From: Pseudomonadota bacterium
Lineage (GTDB): Bacteria; Pseudomonadota; Gammaproteobacteria; Berkiellales; Berkiellaceae
NCBI GenBank assembly: GCA_018242045.1
Contig: JAFECR010000024.1
Coordinates: 2,850-58,376, forward strand
Length of the DNA stretch: 55,527 nucleotides
Reading direction: 5' to 3'
Made by a program: the position numbers and the translations under genes. Below, one piece after another: positions 44,081 to 52,965 of this stretch. The notes under the pieces were generated by a model that had not been told where the DNA came from, did no database searches, and saw only the letters and a program-made list of their open reading frames with translations. How positions within the stretch are numbered: the first letter of the stretch is position 1; every line of letters starts with the position of its first letter.

Positions 44081-45361
44081 TTATTTATTTAATGCTTTAT
44101 GACCGATATCACTTCGATAAAACACTCCGTCCCAAGCCACTTTTTTCACCATGCGATATGCATTTTCTTGTGCATCATTGAGCGTATCACCAAGTGCCGT
44201 GACACAAAGTACTCGACCGCCATTCACCACTATCCGGCTTTCCTCAATTTTAGTACCAGCATGAAATATCTTGTAAGTATTGCTAGGGGGGATATTATTT
44301 AACGTTGGGCAAACATCGCCAACTCTTGGGTTATCAGGGTAACCAACGGAAGCCAAAACAACACCTAAAGCAAATTGAGGGTCCCACTGTACATTATGTT
44401 GATGAAGATTATTATGAAGCGCATCCCAACACAATTGTGCAAAATCAGATTTCAAGCGTAATAATATGGGTTGAGTTTCAGGATCACCAAATCGACAATT
44501 ATATTCAAGCACATGAATATCCTCATTAGGGCTAATCATTAAACCCGCATATAAAAATCCTTGAAAGGTATTACCTTCTTGTGCCATTCCCTTTAAGGTG
44601 GGCTCTATCACAGTTGCTAAAATTTTAGCTTGAAGCGCTTCGTCAACCATCCAAGCTGGGGAATAAGCTCCCATACCACCCGTGTTAGGTCCTAAATCAC
44701 CATCGTCTCGTGCTTTATGATCTTGGGATGTAGCCAAGGGGATATAATGTGGGCCATCGCAAAGCACAATAAAACTAACTTCTTGACCTTCGAGAAAATC
44801 CTCAATAATGATTTTTTCACCTGCATCACCAAAGCGCTTTTCAGAGAGCATTTCCCCGACAGTATGTTCTGCAGTTAATCTATCTTGAGCGATAACAACG
44901 CCTTTACCAGAGGCAAGCCCATTGGCTTTGATAACAATTGGAAAATCACAAGTTTTTAAGTATGCTTCTGCTGCGCTGATATCAGTAAATACCTGCGCTT
45001 TTGCGGTAGGAATGCCATGGCGCTGCATGAATTCTTTAGAAAAAACTTTAGATCCTTCTAATTTCGCAGCGTCAGCACTTGGCCCTAAGCATAATAAATT
45101 TTTTGCCTGAAAATAATCCTTAATGCCAGCCACCAAAGGAGCTTCAGGCCCCACGACAGTAAAGTCAATTTGTTGGCTTTTTACAAAATCTGCCAAAGCT
45201 TCAAAGGCAAGTGCAGAAATAGGGATATTTTCAACTTTAGGCTCACGATAGGTGCCAGCATTGCCAGGGGCAACATACACTTTTTTCACGAGGGGTGATT
45301 GGGCTAATTTCCAGGCAATAGCATGCTCACGTCCACCATTGCCGATTACTAATATTTTCAT
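44081..45361 (-). CDS. purD: Phosphoribosylamine-glycine ligase
   Basis: A 426-residue ATP-grasp enzyme (GARS), step 2 of purine synthesis. Blocks include MKILVIGNGGREHAIAWKLAQSP at the N-terminus, FPIVIKANGLASGKGVVIAQ, DDGDLGPNTGGMGAYSPA, and LEYNCRFGDPETQPILLRL. It ends 8 bases before the mutM start. Together with purH it forms the purine unit of the fis operon. Confidence 0.97.
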   Translation of the reverse strand: MKILVIGNGGREHAIAWKLAQSPLVKKVYVAPGNAGTYREPKVENIPISALAFEALADFVKSQQIDFTVVGPEAPLVAGIKDYFQAKNLLCLGPSADAAKLEGSKVFSKEFMQRHGIPTAKAQVFTDISAAEAYLKTCDFPIVIKANGLASGKGVVIAQDRLTAEHTVGEMLSEKRFGDAGEKIIIEDFLEGQEVSFIVLCDGPHYIPLATSQDHKARDDGDLGPNTGGMGAYSPAWMVDEALQAKILATVIEPTLKGMAQEGNTFQGFLYAGLMISPNEDIHVLEYNCRFGDPETQPILLRLKSDFAQLCWDALHNNLHQHNVQWDPQFALGVVLASVGYPDNPRVGDVCPTLNNIPPSNTYKIFHAGTKIEESRIVVNGGRVLCVTALGDTLNDAQENAYRMVKKVAWDGVFYRSDIGHKALNK

Positions 45362-45370
45362 TGCATTTCC

Positions 45371-46942
45371 CTAATGTTTAAAGCATCTGATACCTGTAAA
45401 TATCATCGTCATTCCAAGTTTGTCTGCGCAAGCGATAACCTCATCGTCGCGTTTTGAGCCCCCTGGTTGGATAATGGCACTGATGCCAAATTGATGAGCT
45501 TTCTCAACACTGTCTTTAAAAGGAAAGAAAGCATCTGAGGCCATCACGGCATTTTGGAGGGATAGCCCCATTTCCTTGGCCTTTAAACCTGCAATGTCCA
45601 CACTAAAAACGCGAGACATTTGTCCTGCACCGATACCTAGCGTTTGCCTGTCTTTGGCAAAGACAATGGCATTTGATTTAACATGATTGACTACTTGCCA
45701 GCTAAAAAGCAAATCTTGCAACTGTGTTTGAGTGGGCTCTTGTTTGCTGACAACCTCGTAGGATAGGGTCTGGAGGATATTTTTAGTTTGAATTAAAATA
45801 CCACCACTGACACTTTTAATATCCCATTCAATGGCTTTTGTTTTTGAGTCATTTCTTTTATATTGCAATAAACGGCAATTTTCCTTTTGTTTAGCCAACA
45901 TTAAGGCGCCTTGCGTAAAATCTGGTGCAATAATAACTTCAACAAATTGCTTATCAAAAATCGTTTTGATTAATTTGTCGTCAACAACCGCATTAAAGGC
46001 AATAATGCCACCAAAAGCGGAGGTAGGATCACACAGGTAGGCTTTTTCATAAGCCGCGTCAATGGTTTGTCCAATAGCAACACCGCAGGGGTTTGCATGT
46101 TTTACAATCACACAGGCTGCAGTTTCAAGCTCTTTTACTGCTGTTAAAGCACTGTCTGCATCTTGTATGTTATTATAAGAAAGCGCTTTACCTTGAAGTA
46201 AATCGCAATTGGCAATGCTGTCTGTGCTTGGCGATTTTTCTTGATAAAAAGCAGCTACTTGATGTGGGTTTTCTCCGTATCGTAATCTACTTTTAAGTCG
46301 ATAATTTAAAGAAAGATGGTGTCCAAGCCCATTACAAGGTTGTCCATCAATGATTTGCCCAAAATAGTTTGCAATGGCACCATCATAGGTTGTGGTGTGC
46401 GCAAATGCCTTAGCAGCATACTGTAGGCGCGTTTGTTCATTGATAATCCCATGAAATTGTGTAAATTCTTCTATAAATGATTGATAATCATTAGGATCAA
46501 CCAGTACGGTACACCAGGCATAATTTTTGGCAGCGCTGCGTATTAAAGTAGGGCCACCAATATCGATGTTCTCAATGATGTCATCTAATTGAGCATCGGC
46601 TTGGCTACTGACTTGTTCAAAAGGATAGAGATTCACAACAACAAGATCAATATCAGGGATCTCGTGTGTTAACATGATGTCTGCATCTATATCGCGACGT
46701 CCAAGAATGCCGCCAGCTATCTTGGGATGCAAAGTTTTAACACGTCCTTGCATAATTTCTGGAAAACCAGTGTATTCGTTCACACTCATGACGGGTAGGC
46801 CGTGTGCTTTAAGTAAAGCGGCAGTATTTCCCGTGGAAACAAGCTCTACACCATGTAAGTGTAGATGTTCAGCTAAGGGAATGATATTTGTTTTGTCATA
46901 AACACTGAGTAAAGCGCGTTGGATAACCGTTGATTCATGCAT
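45371..46942 (-). CDS. purH: Bifunctional AICAR transformylase / IMP cyclohydrolase
   Basis: 523 residues from ATG 46942; the longer frame to 47005 runs into fis. The N-terminal IMP cyclohydrolase domain starts with RALLSVYDKTNIIPLAEHL. The C-terminal transformylase domain has LRYGENPHQVAAFY, CVIVKHANPCGVAIG and SDAFFPFKDSVE. These catalyse the last two steps to IMP. Its ATG lies 2 bases after the fis stop. Confidence 0.97.
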   Translation of the reverse strand: MHESTVIQRALLSVYDKTNIIPLAEHLHLHGVELVSTGNTAALLKAHGLPVMSVNEYTGFPEIMQGRVKTLHPKIAGGILGRRDIDADIMLTHEIPDIDLVVVNLYPFEQVSSQADAQLDDIIENIDIGGPTLIRSAAKNYAWCTVLVDPNDYQSFIEEFTQFHGIINEQTRLQYAAKAFAHTTTYDGAIANYFGQIIDGQPCNGLGHHLSLNYRLKSRLRYGENPHQVAAFYQEKSPSTDSIANCDLLQGKALSYNNIQDADSALTAVKELETAACVIVKHANPCGVAIGQTIDAAYEKAYLCDPTSAFGGIIAFNAVVDDKLIKTIFDKQFVEVIIAPDFTQGALMLAKQKENCRLLQYKRNDSKTKAIEWDIKSVSGGILIQTKNILQTLSYEVVSKQEPTQTQLQDLLFSWQVVNHVKSNAIVFAKDRQTLGIGAGQMSRVFSVDIAGLKAKEMGLSLQNAVMASDAFFPFKDSVEKAHQFGISAIIQPGGSKRDDEVIACADKLGMTMIFTGIRCFKH

Positions 46943-46944
46943 AA

Positions 46945-47184
46945 TTATTCTAACCCATATTCGGCAAGCCGTTTGCGTAGTGTTCCTCTTGCAAGTCCTA
47001 ACCATTTTGCCGCTTTGCTTTGATTGCCATCAGCAAAATTTAAGACAGCCTTAAATAAACCAAGTTCAACTTCTTTAATGACAAGATCATACAATTGTTT
47101 TGCTGGCTGACCATCCAGCGCAGAAAAGTAAGATTCTATCGTTTTTGAGACGACTTCTCTTAAAGGAAGCGTTGTGGGGATCAT
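46945..47184 (-). CDS. fis: DNA-binding protein Fis
   Basis: A 79-residue nucleoid-associated protein that bends DNA and controls rRNA and growth-phase genes. The C-terminal helix-turn-helix is clear: FADGNQSKAAKWLGLARGTLRKRLAEYGLE. It is shorter than E. coli Fis (98), lacking most of the N-terminal beta-hairpin arm, a common form outside the enterics. Its ATG overlaps the dusB stop (ATGA), so the two are coupled, as in E. coli dusB-fis. Confidence 0.94.
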   Translation of the reverse strand: MIPTTLPLREVVSKTIESYFSALDGQPAKQLYDLVIKEVELGLFKAVLNFADGNQSKAAKWLGLARGTLRKRLAEYGLE

Positions 47185-48197
47185 AAATTGTTTTCCATTA
47201 AATTTGCAAAAAAAGCATTAGCAGCTTCCAGCTGGAGTTCAGCGGAATTTAGCTGATTAAAAGCATTTCTAAAAGCGCCGCCGTGGCGTTGTCCTTTGCT
47301 ATACCAAGAAACATGTTTACGTGCAACCAAAACACCTCTTGCTTCACCATAAAAGGCATAGAGGTTTTTCATGTGATTGATCATCACATCGCGTATGATG
47401 GCAACTTCGGGTTCAGGAAGATGCACTTGATGATGTAAATAATGCATAATTTCATTAAATATCCAAGGCCTACCTTGGGCAGCTCGACCTATCATAATGG
47501 CATCTGCGCCAGTATTGTCTAAAACCCATTTTGCTTTTTCTGGGGTGGTAATATCGCCATTGGCAATGATAGGAATATTGACAGCCTGTTTGATAGCGGC
47601 AATGGTGTCATATTCTGCTTGGCCATTGAACATACAAGCGCGGGTACGCCCATGAATAGCAAGTGCCTGGATACCGCAATCTTCGGCCAATTTTGCAATG
47701 TTGACGCCATTTCGATGGTGGGTATCCCAACCAGTGCGAATTTTAAGGGTGACTGGCACAGTAACTGATTTAACAACGGCATTAAGGATTTTAGCAACTA
47801 AAGGTTCATCTTTAAGCAAGGCAGAGCCAGAAAGGGTATTACATACTTTTTTGGCAGGACAACCCATATTGATATCAATGATCTCTGCCCCTTGGGCTTC
47901 GTTATAGCTTGCGGCTTGGGCCATCATATTGGGATCTGCACCAACTATTTGCACCGAGCACGGGCGAGTTTCGCCATCATGATTTGCACGACGTTTTGTT
48001 TTTTCGCTACCATGTAGCAAAGAGTTAGCGCCAACCATTTCAGAAACAGCAAGCCCCGCACCCATATTTTTGCATAATTGCCTAAAAGGCCTATCTGTCA
48101 CACCAGCCATAGGCGCAAGAATAATAGGGGTTTCTATTTTGTAAGGCCCTATTTTGAAATTAGTTAGTTTATTATCTTTGTAGAGCGCCGTTGACAT
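47181..48197 (-). CDS. dusB: tRNA-dihydrouridine synthase B
   Basis: A 338-residue FMN enzyme reducing U to dihydrouridine in tRNA. Blocks are ILAPMAGVTDRPFRQLCKNMGAGLAVSEMV near residue 25, DINMGCPAKKVC (catalytic Cys), VTLKIRTGW, HGRTRACMF, and NGDITTPEKA near residue 215. It is the first gene of the dusB-fis-purH-purD-mutM run. Confidence 0.96.
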   Translation of the reverse strand: MSTALYKDNKLTNFKIGPYKIETPIILAPMAGVTDRPFRQLCKNMGAGLAVSEMVGANSLLHGSEKTKRRANHDGETRPCSVQIVGADPNMMAQAASYNEAQGAEIIDINMGCPAKKVCNTLSGSALLKDEPLVAKILNAVVKSVTVPVTLKIRTGWDTHHRNGVNIAKLAEDCGIQALAIHGRTRACMFNGQAEYDTIAAIKQAVNIPIIANGDITTPEKAKWVLDNTGADAIMIGRAAQGRPWIFNEIMHYLHHQVHLPEPEVAIIRDVMINHMKNLYAFYGEARGVLVARKHVSWYSKGQRHGGAFRNAFNQLNSAELQLEAANAFFANLMENNL

Positions 48198-48300
48198 GTA
48201 ATCTGCCCTTAGACTGGGGAAGTGGATTATACGCTTTCATGCTACAGCTTGCAGCAATTTGATCTTTGATCAGGATTTTCGGCAGGTCATATTTAATGGC

Positions 48301-49179
48301 TCAGCGCCTAACTGCTGAAATCAGCGCCCATTCCTGTTCAGTCGGGGTTGCTTCAATGCAAAACCAAGGATCATAGGCCGCACAAACCGCATCAATCTGA
48401 TTTTTAAGTAAGCCAGATAAAACTAATTTGCCGCCAGGGATGCATGTCTTTGCGAGGGTGGAGGCGAGCGCAATTAAAGGTTCAGCCAGAATATTAGCCA
48501 ACACGCAATTTGCTTGCAGCGTCGATGGTAATTGCTCAGGCAAACAGCAGGATAAAGCTTCGATTGAAATGTCATTACGTTGACAATTTGCTTGGGTGGC
48601 AAGCAGTGCTTGCGGATCATAGTCGATAGCCCAAACTTTATTGGCACCTAATTTAAGCGCTGCAATCCCTAAAATACCAGAGCCACAGCCATAATCGAGT
48701 ACCTGCTGCTGATAAGGGGGATGCTTATCAAGCCATTGCAAACAGAGTGCTGTTGTAGGGTGGGTTCCTGTGCCAAAAGCAAGCCCAGGATCGAGTTTGA
48801 TAATGATAGCATTTTTGTCTAAAGGTGCTTCAAAATGGGTAGGGATAATCCACAGATTTTTACCAAATTGTAATGGCTTAAAATGTTCCAACCATGTTCG
48901 CGTCCAATCTTGTTCAGCTAAAGCACAAACAGAGATAGATATGTTGGGTAGCAAGTTTTGCAAGGTATCGATAATAGAAGCACTTAGATCGCATTTCGAA
49001 AATAAACCGACTATTTTAAGCTTTTCCCATAAGGGTGTTGTACCTGGTAGAGGTTCAAGAATAGGTTTATTGCTCGCATCAAAAAAAGAAACCGAGACTG
49101 CGCCAAGTGTTTCTAATTGCTCACAATAAAAATCTGCTTGAGATTTTGGAATTTCAAAGGATATTTCTTGCCAGGCCAT
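48301..49179 (-). CDS. prmA: Ribosomal protein L11 methyltransferase
   Basis: A 292-residue SAM-dependent methyltransferase that trimethylates L11. The N-terminus MAWQEISFEIPKSQADFYCEQLETLGAVSVSFFDA is the L11-recognition domain. The catalytic domain contains LDPGLAFGTGTHPTTALCLQWLD, VLDYGCGSGILGIAALKLGA and VLANILAEPL. It lies upstream of dusB, separated by 103 bases. Confidence 0.96.
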   Translation of the reverse strand: MAWQEISFEIPKSQADFYCEQLETLGAVSVSFFDASNKPILEPLPGTTPLWEKLKIVGLFSKCDLSASIIDTLQNLLPNISISVCALAEQDWTRTWLEHFKPLQFGKNLWIIPTHFEAPLDKNAIIIKLDPGLAFGTGTHPTTALCLQWLDKHPPYQQQVLDYGCGSGILGIAALKLGANKVWAIDYDPQALLATQANCQRNDISIEALSCCLPEQLPSTLQANCVLANILAEPLIALASTLAKTCIPGGKLVLSGLLKNQIDAVCAAYDPWFCIEATPTEQEWALISAVRR

Positions 49180-49381
49180 GCTATCTCTGAATCAAGCTAA
49201 AAGACTTTTTAAGTTTATACCGGATTAAAATTAATTTTGCAAACCTGGAAAGCGCATATACACCTACTGCTAAATGGTAGCTTTTTTCAGATGAATAACC
49301 ATTTTGTATATTGTAATTTGAATCTTAACTAAGAGAAACTTTCGCTACTTGGATTTTAACTTAAATTTTGAAGAGGATTTT

Positions 49382-49669
49382 ATGAAGATATTATCTTTAG
49401 CAGAAATGAATGTGGTTGCCGGTGGCAATGGCAGTATTGACTTAGAAGGGTATAATTTCAGCTTCATTGTCAGCAATTCGCTTAGCGTAGGTGTTATTGG
49501 TTATCTCTTTTTCGGGGTAAATTTTTTGACAGGAGCCACCGCTGGCGGATTATATGCTTTGTCGATGATGGGCGCAAAATATGCGGATAAATATTTTGAT
49601 ATTGAAGATAGCAAACCTATTATCAATCCTGTGAATTCGATTAATACTACTGCTGCTCAAGCAAATTAA
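49382..49669 (+). CDS. Double-glycine-leader peptide (bacteriocin/microcin-like)
   Basis: 95 residues from ATG 49382, with GAAGAGG 7 bases upstream; the frame is open for 11 more codons from a TTG. The N-terminus MKILSLAEMNVVAGG matches the double-glycine leader consensus (LS..EM..V.GG) used by C39-peptidase ABC exporters. Cleavage after Gly15 would leave an 80-residue peptide. It is hydrophobic and Gly-rich over about residues 31-65 (GVIGYLFFGVNFLTGATAGG), then polar to the C-terminus. No C39 transporter or immunity gene is recognised nearby. It has its own terminator. Confidence 0.75.
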   Translation: MKILSLAEMNVVAGGNGSIDLEGYNFSFIVSNSLSVGVIGYLFFGVNFLTGATAGGLYALSMMGAKYADKYFDIEDSKPIINPVNSINTTAAQAN

Positions 49670-49700
49670 ATTTACTCTAACTTTGTTAGAGTTCTTAAAT

Positions 49701-49736
49701 GAGAGACATCCCTTCACTTGAAAAGGGATGTCTCTC
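49701..49736 (+). terminator. Intrinsic terminator after the double-glycine peptide
   Basis: GAGAGACATCCCTT and AAGGGATGTCTCTC form a 14-bp perfect stem; TATTTTT follows shortly after. Confidence 0.88.
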
Positions 49737-49801
49737 AAGCGTATTTTTGATACACTTTGCCCCGTTATTTTTTCTTCAATTACCAATAAGGAAGGTAGTC
49801 T

Positions 49802-50449
49802 ATGTCACAAAAAGGCCCTCATGCTCAAACAAAGAAAACAGAATTGACTAAGCAAGAAGCAAATTTGCTAGAGATGATAGGCCAAGCAAAAAAACCTCAA
49901 GAATCAATAAATGACTCGGAAAATAAGCATTATGATGATGAATATTTTATTGTTTGTACCAATTTTGTAGGTGACGAGGACCTTGAAGATTCAGAAGAAC
50001 CGCTAATCGAAGCACAAGAAGCGATACCACTTTTAAAAAAAGAAGTGGAACCACTTTTAAGAGAAGCTCCTGAAGCTCCCGAAGCTCCTGAAGCTCCCGA
50101 AGCTCCCGAAGCTCCTGAAGCTCCTGAAGCTCCCGAAACGGCAGAAATAATACTATCATCAATGCAAGTAGATTTAGCAGGAGCTGGTGTCGTATCAGAA
50201 GTAGAAGTAGAGATATTGTCAAATGATATGCAAGACGTTTTTAATGAACAGTATGAGAGACTTAGCACCCTTCAAGTCGAGCTCGTTTCTGAGAAAACAG
50301 CTGTGTTGCTAGCGCAATCTGAACCTGCCAAATCCTTAACAAAGAATTTTGATCGAAAAACACAAGAAACAGCGCTGCAACAACCCAAACAGCAGACAGG
50401 GTCGCTTGCCCAATCTGCTGAGATCCGCAAAAAGCCAGCTAATTCTTGA
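49802..50449 (+). CDS. Acidic protein with an EAP tripeptide repeat
   Basis: 215 residues, with AAGGAAGG upstream of the ATG. The N-terminus is charged and contains [17 protein letters not shown]. Residues 88-111 are eight EAP tripeptides. The C-terminal half is Gln/Glu-rich and predicted helical. It has no signal peptide and no known domain. The 3' end overlaps the convergent accC by 11 bases. It sits with the double-glycine peptide gene between accC and prmA, which otherwise are conserved neighbours. Confidence 0.75.
   Translation: MSQKGPHAQTKKTELTKQEANLLEMIGQAKKPQESINDSENKHYDDEYFIVCTNFVGDEDLEDSEEPLIEAQEAIPLLKKEVEPLLREAPEAPEAPEAPEAPEAPEAPEAPETAEIILSSMQVDLAGAGVVSEVEVEILSNDMQDVFNEQYERLSTLQVELVSEKTAVLLAQSEPAKSLTKNFDRKTQETALQQPKQQTGSLAQSAEIRKKPANS
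50063..50134 (+). repeat. 9-bp tandem repeat (8 units) coding Glu-Ala-Pro
   Basis: GAAGCTCCC or GAAGCTCCT is repeated eight times without interruption. The unit is a multiple of three, so unit gain or loss keeps the frame. Confidence 0.92.
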
Positions 50450-51779
50450 TCTTTTCTTCGAGATAGTGAATGGTAGTGCCACCTTGCTTAAAGTTGGCAT
50501 CATTGATTAACTCTTGATGTAGTGGAATATTGGTTTTGATGCCTTCTATGACTATTTCATTTAAGGCATTACGCATCCGTCTTATAGCTTCAGAACGATT
50601 ATTGCCATAAGCAATCAGCTTTGCTATCAATGAATCATAATTTGGCGGCACGGGATAGGAGCTATAAATATGAGAGTCAATACGGATCCCAGGCCCACCT
50701 GGTGCGTGATACCAGGTAATCTTTCCTGGGCAAGGTAAGAATGTTTTAGGATCTTCAGCGTTGATTCTGCATTCAATGGCGTGCCCTTGTAAACGCACAT
50801 CTTCTTGACGAATACTTAATTTTTCACCACTTGCTATTTTGAGTTGTTCTTTGACGATATCAATGCCAGTGATCATTTCGGTGACAGGATGTTCTACTTG
50901 CACGCGTGTATTCATTTCAATGAAGTAAAATTCACCATCTTGGTATAAAAATTCAAAAGTTCCAGCGCCGCGATAATTAATCCTTAAGCAAGCATCGGTA
51001 CAGATCTGACCAATTTTTTGTCTTTGTTCGTTGGTTAGGCCGGGTGCTGGTGCTTCTTCTAAGACTTTTTGGTGACGTCGTTGCATGGAACAATCTCTTT
51101 CACCCAAATGAATCGCATTTCCTTGACCATCGGCTAAAACTTGTATTTCTATGTGCCGTGGTGTTTCTAAATATTTTTCCATATAAACAGCACTATTGCC
51201 AAAAGCAACATTGGCCTCAGTTCGCGTGAGCGAAATAGCGCTTAATAATGCAGCTTCGCTGTGTACAACGCGCATACCTCGACCACCACCACCACCGGCA
51301 GCTTTAATAATCACAGGGTAGCCTATTTTTCGAGCAATTTTGAGATTAAGTTTATCTTCGTCTGTTAAAGGACCATCAGAACCGGGAACGCAAGGAACGC
51401 CAGCTTCTTGCATGGCCTTAATGGCAGAAACCTTATCCCCCATTAAACGAATAGTTTCAGAATGAGGACCTATAAAGATAAAACCGCTTTCTTCTACCCT
51501 TTCGGCAAAATCTGCGTTTTCAGCTAAAAAACCATAGCCTGGATGAATAGCAACGGCATCTGTAATTTCCGCTGCGGTAATAATGGCAGGGATATTCAAG
51601 TAGCTTTCAGGTGAGGGGGCTCGCCCAATACAAATAGCCTCATCGGCAAGACGCACAGGCAATAAGTCCTTATCTACGGTAGAATAAACGGCAACGGTTT
51701 TAATACCTAGCTCGTGACAAGCGCGTAAAATACGCAGTGCAATTTCACCACGATTGGCAATGACAACCTTTTCTAACAT
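50439..51779 (-). CDS. accC: Biotin carboxylase subunit of acetyl-CoA carboxylase
   Basis: A 446-residue ATP-grasp enzyme, the usual length, carboxylating biotin on AccB. Blocks: [23 protein letters not shown] at the N-terminus, [51 protein letters not shown], and [20 protein letters not shown]. It is 12 bases downstream of accB. Confidence 0.97.
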   Translation of the reverse strand: MLEKVVIANRGEIALRILRACHELGIKTVAVYSTVDKDLLPVRLADEAICIGRAPSPESYLNIPAIITAAEITDAVAIHPGYGFLAENADFAERVEESGFIFIGPHSETIRLMGDKVSAIKAMQEAGVPCVPGSDGPLTDEDKLNLKIARKIGYPVIIKAAGGGGGRGMRVVHSEAALLSAISLTRTEANVAFGNSAVYMEKYLETPRHIEIQVLADGQGNAIHLGERDCSMQRRHQKVLEEAPAPGLTNEQRQKIGQICTDACLRINYRGAGTFEFLYQDGEFYFIEMNTRVQVEHPVTEMITGIDIVKEQLKIASGEKLSIRQEDVRLQGHAIECRINAEDPKTFLPCPGKITWYHAPGGPGIRIDSHIYSSYPVPPNYDSLIAKLIAYGNNRSEAIRRMRNALNEIVIEGIKTNIPLHQELINDANFKQGGTTIHYLEEKIKN

Positions 51780-51791
51780 ATCACACCATAA

Positions 51792-52253
51792 TTATTTTAT
51801 AACAAAGAGAGGTTGACCGTATTCAACAGGTTGGCCATTTTCGACTAATATCGCCGTAACGGTACCTGCCTTATCGGCTTCAATTTGATTGAGCATTTTC
51901 ATTGCTTCTACGATGCATAGTGTATCACCTACTTGAACTTTAGTGCCTATATCCACAAAAGGGGCTTGATCTGGCGCGGGTGCGCGATACATTGTTCCTA
52001 CCATGGGGGACGTCACAACATGTCCTTCAGGTAGTGTTGCTCCAGCACCTTGTTCTGTTGGATTCGCGCTTGGAGCATGAGGAGTTTGTGTTGGTGCTGG
52101 AATGACAGGTGTCTGTGCCATCACATATTGTGTGGTGCCAGAATCCATTTTTCGGCTGATTCGAACAGATTCTTCGCCTTCGCGGATCTCTATTTCAGCA
52201 ATACCAGATTCTTCTAATACTTCAATCAATTTTTTTATTTTGCGAATATCCAT
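51792..52253 (-). CDS. accB: Biotin carboxyl carrier protein of acetyl-CoA carboxylase
   Basis: A 153-residue carrier. The N-terminal helical region ([23 protein letters not shown]) is followed by a Pro/Ala/Thr-rich linker. The biotinyl domain has the acceptor Lys119 in [17 protein letters not shown]. It forms an operon with accC and is 28 bases after aroQ. Confidence 0.97.
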   Translation of the reverse strand: MDIRKIKKLIEVLEESGIAEIEIREGEESVRISRKMDSGTTQYVMAQTPVIPAPTQTPHAPSANPTEQGAGATLPEGHVVTSPMVGTMYRAPAPDQAPFVDIGTKVQVGDTLCIVEAMKMLNQIEADKAGTVTAILVENGQPVEYGQPLFVIK

Positions 52254-52281
52254 GTTTAACGACTCAAATTACAGTTAACGT

Positions 52282-52713
52282 TTAAGAAAATTTTTCCAAT
52301 GCGGCGTTGAGTGCAGCATAGTAGCCTTGAGGGCCAAAGCCGCAAACAATTCCGATTGAAAGGTCAGATAAATAGCTGTTATGCCTGTAAGTTTCACGGG
52401 CAAATATATTTGTCAGATGAACTTCATAGAAAGGGATTTGGACTGCTAAAAAGGCATCACGAATTGCAATACTTGTATGCGAGAACGCAGCAGGATTAAT
52501 GATGATCGCGTCAATTTTGCGCTTTTTCGCGTCATGTATGGTGTTGATGATTTCAAGTTCGCTATTAGTTTGAATGCATTCGATGCTATTGTTCTTAGCT
52601 AAGCGACTCAATTCTTGATTGATTGCTTTAAGTGTTGTCTTGCCATATAGCGGTTGTTCTCGAGTGCCAAGCAAATTTAAGTTTGGCCCATGTATTACTA
52701 AAATTTTAGCCAT
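52282..52713 (-). CDS. aroQ: 3-dehydroquinate dehydratase, type II
   Basis: A 143-residue dodecameric type II enzyme of the shikimate pathway. Blocks: ILVIHGPNLNLLGTREQPLYG at the N-terminus with the catalytic Tyr near residue 24, IQTNSELEIINTIHDA, INPAAFSHTSIAIRDA, and VHLTNIFARETYRHNSYLS. The aroQ-accB-accC order is conserved in gammaproteobacteria. Confidence 0.96.
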   Translation of the reverse strand: MAKILVIHGPNLNLLGTREQPLYGKTTLKAINQELSRLAKNNSIECIQTNSELEIINTIHDAKKRKIDAIIINPAAFSHTSIAIRDAFLAVQIPFYEVHLTNIFARETYRHNSYLSDLSIGIVCGFGPQGYYAALNAALEKFS

Positions 52714-52778
52714 ATTGATTGCCTAATATAATTAGGTCTATTTTGGAGTAAATCTCGAAAGATGTCTATTAAATCTTG

Positions 52779-52940
52779 CAAGATAATGAAAGATAGCGAC
52801 AGAAGTAGACAAGATCGGCAAAAATTACTTTAGATGTAAGCTCATGATAACATAGCGAAGTCAATAATGTCGTTTTGATCTAAGACTTGTTTTTGAATTT
52901 TACAGTCAAAATTTAACAAGATAAAGTAAGATAGCGACAG
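52779..52940. repeat. Two direct 24-base repeats upstream of aroQ
   Basis: CAAGATAATGAAAGATAGCG (52779 onward) and CAAGATAAAGTAAGATAGCG (52917 onward) continue identically with ACAG, with two mismatches in 24 bases. They lie 138 bases apart in the gap between aroQ and dsbD, which holds no recognisable gene. Confidence 0.6.
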
Positions 52941-52965
52941 TTTGGTGCAAGAACAGCTAAGATAA

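Noticed and set aside
49930..50268. A minus-strand frame with a Gly-Ala-Ser repeat opposite the EAP repeat
   Set aside because: Shadow of the 9-bp repeat; no ribosome site, and the plus frame has one.
52763..52834. A 23-codon ORF in the aroQ-dsbD gap
   Set aside because: No ribosome site, and it overlaps a direct repeat; very likely chance.
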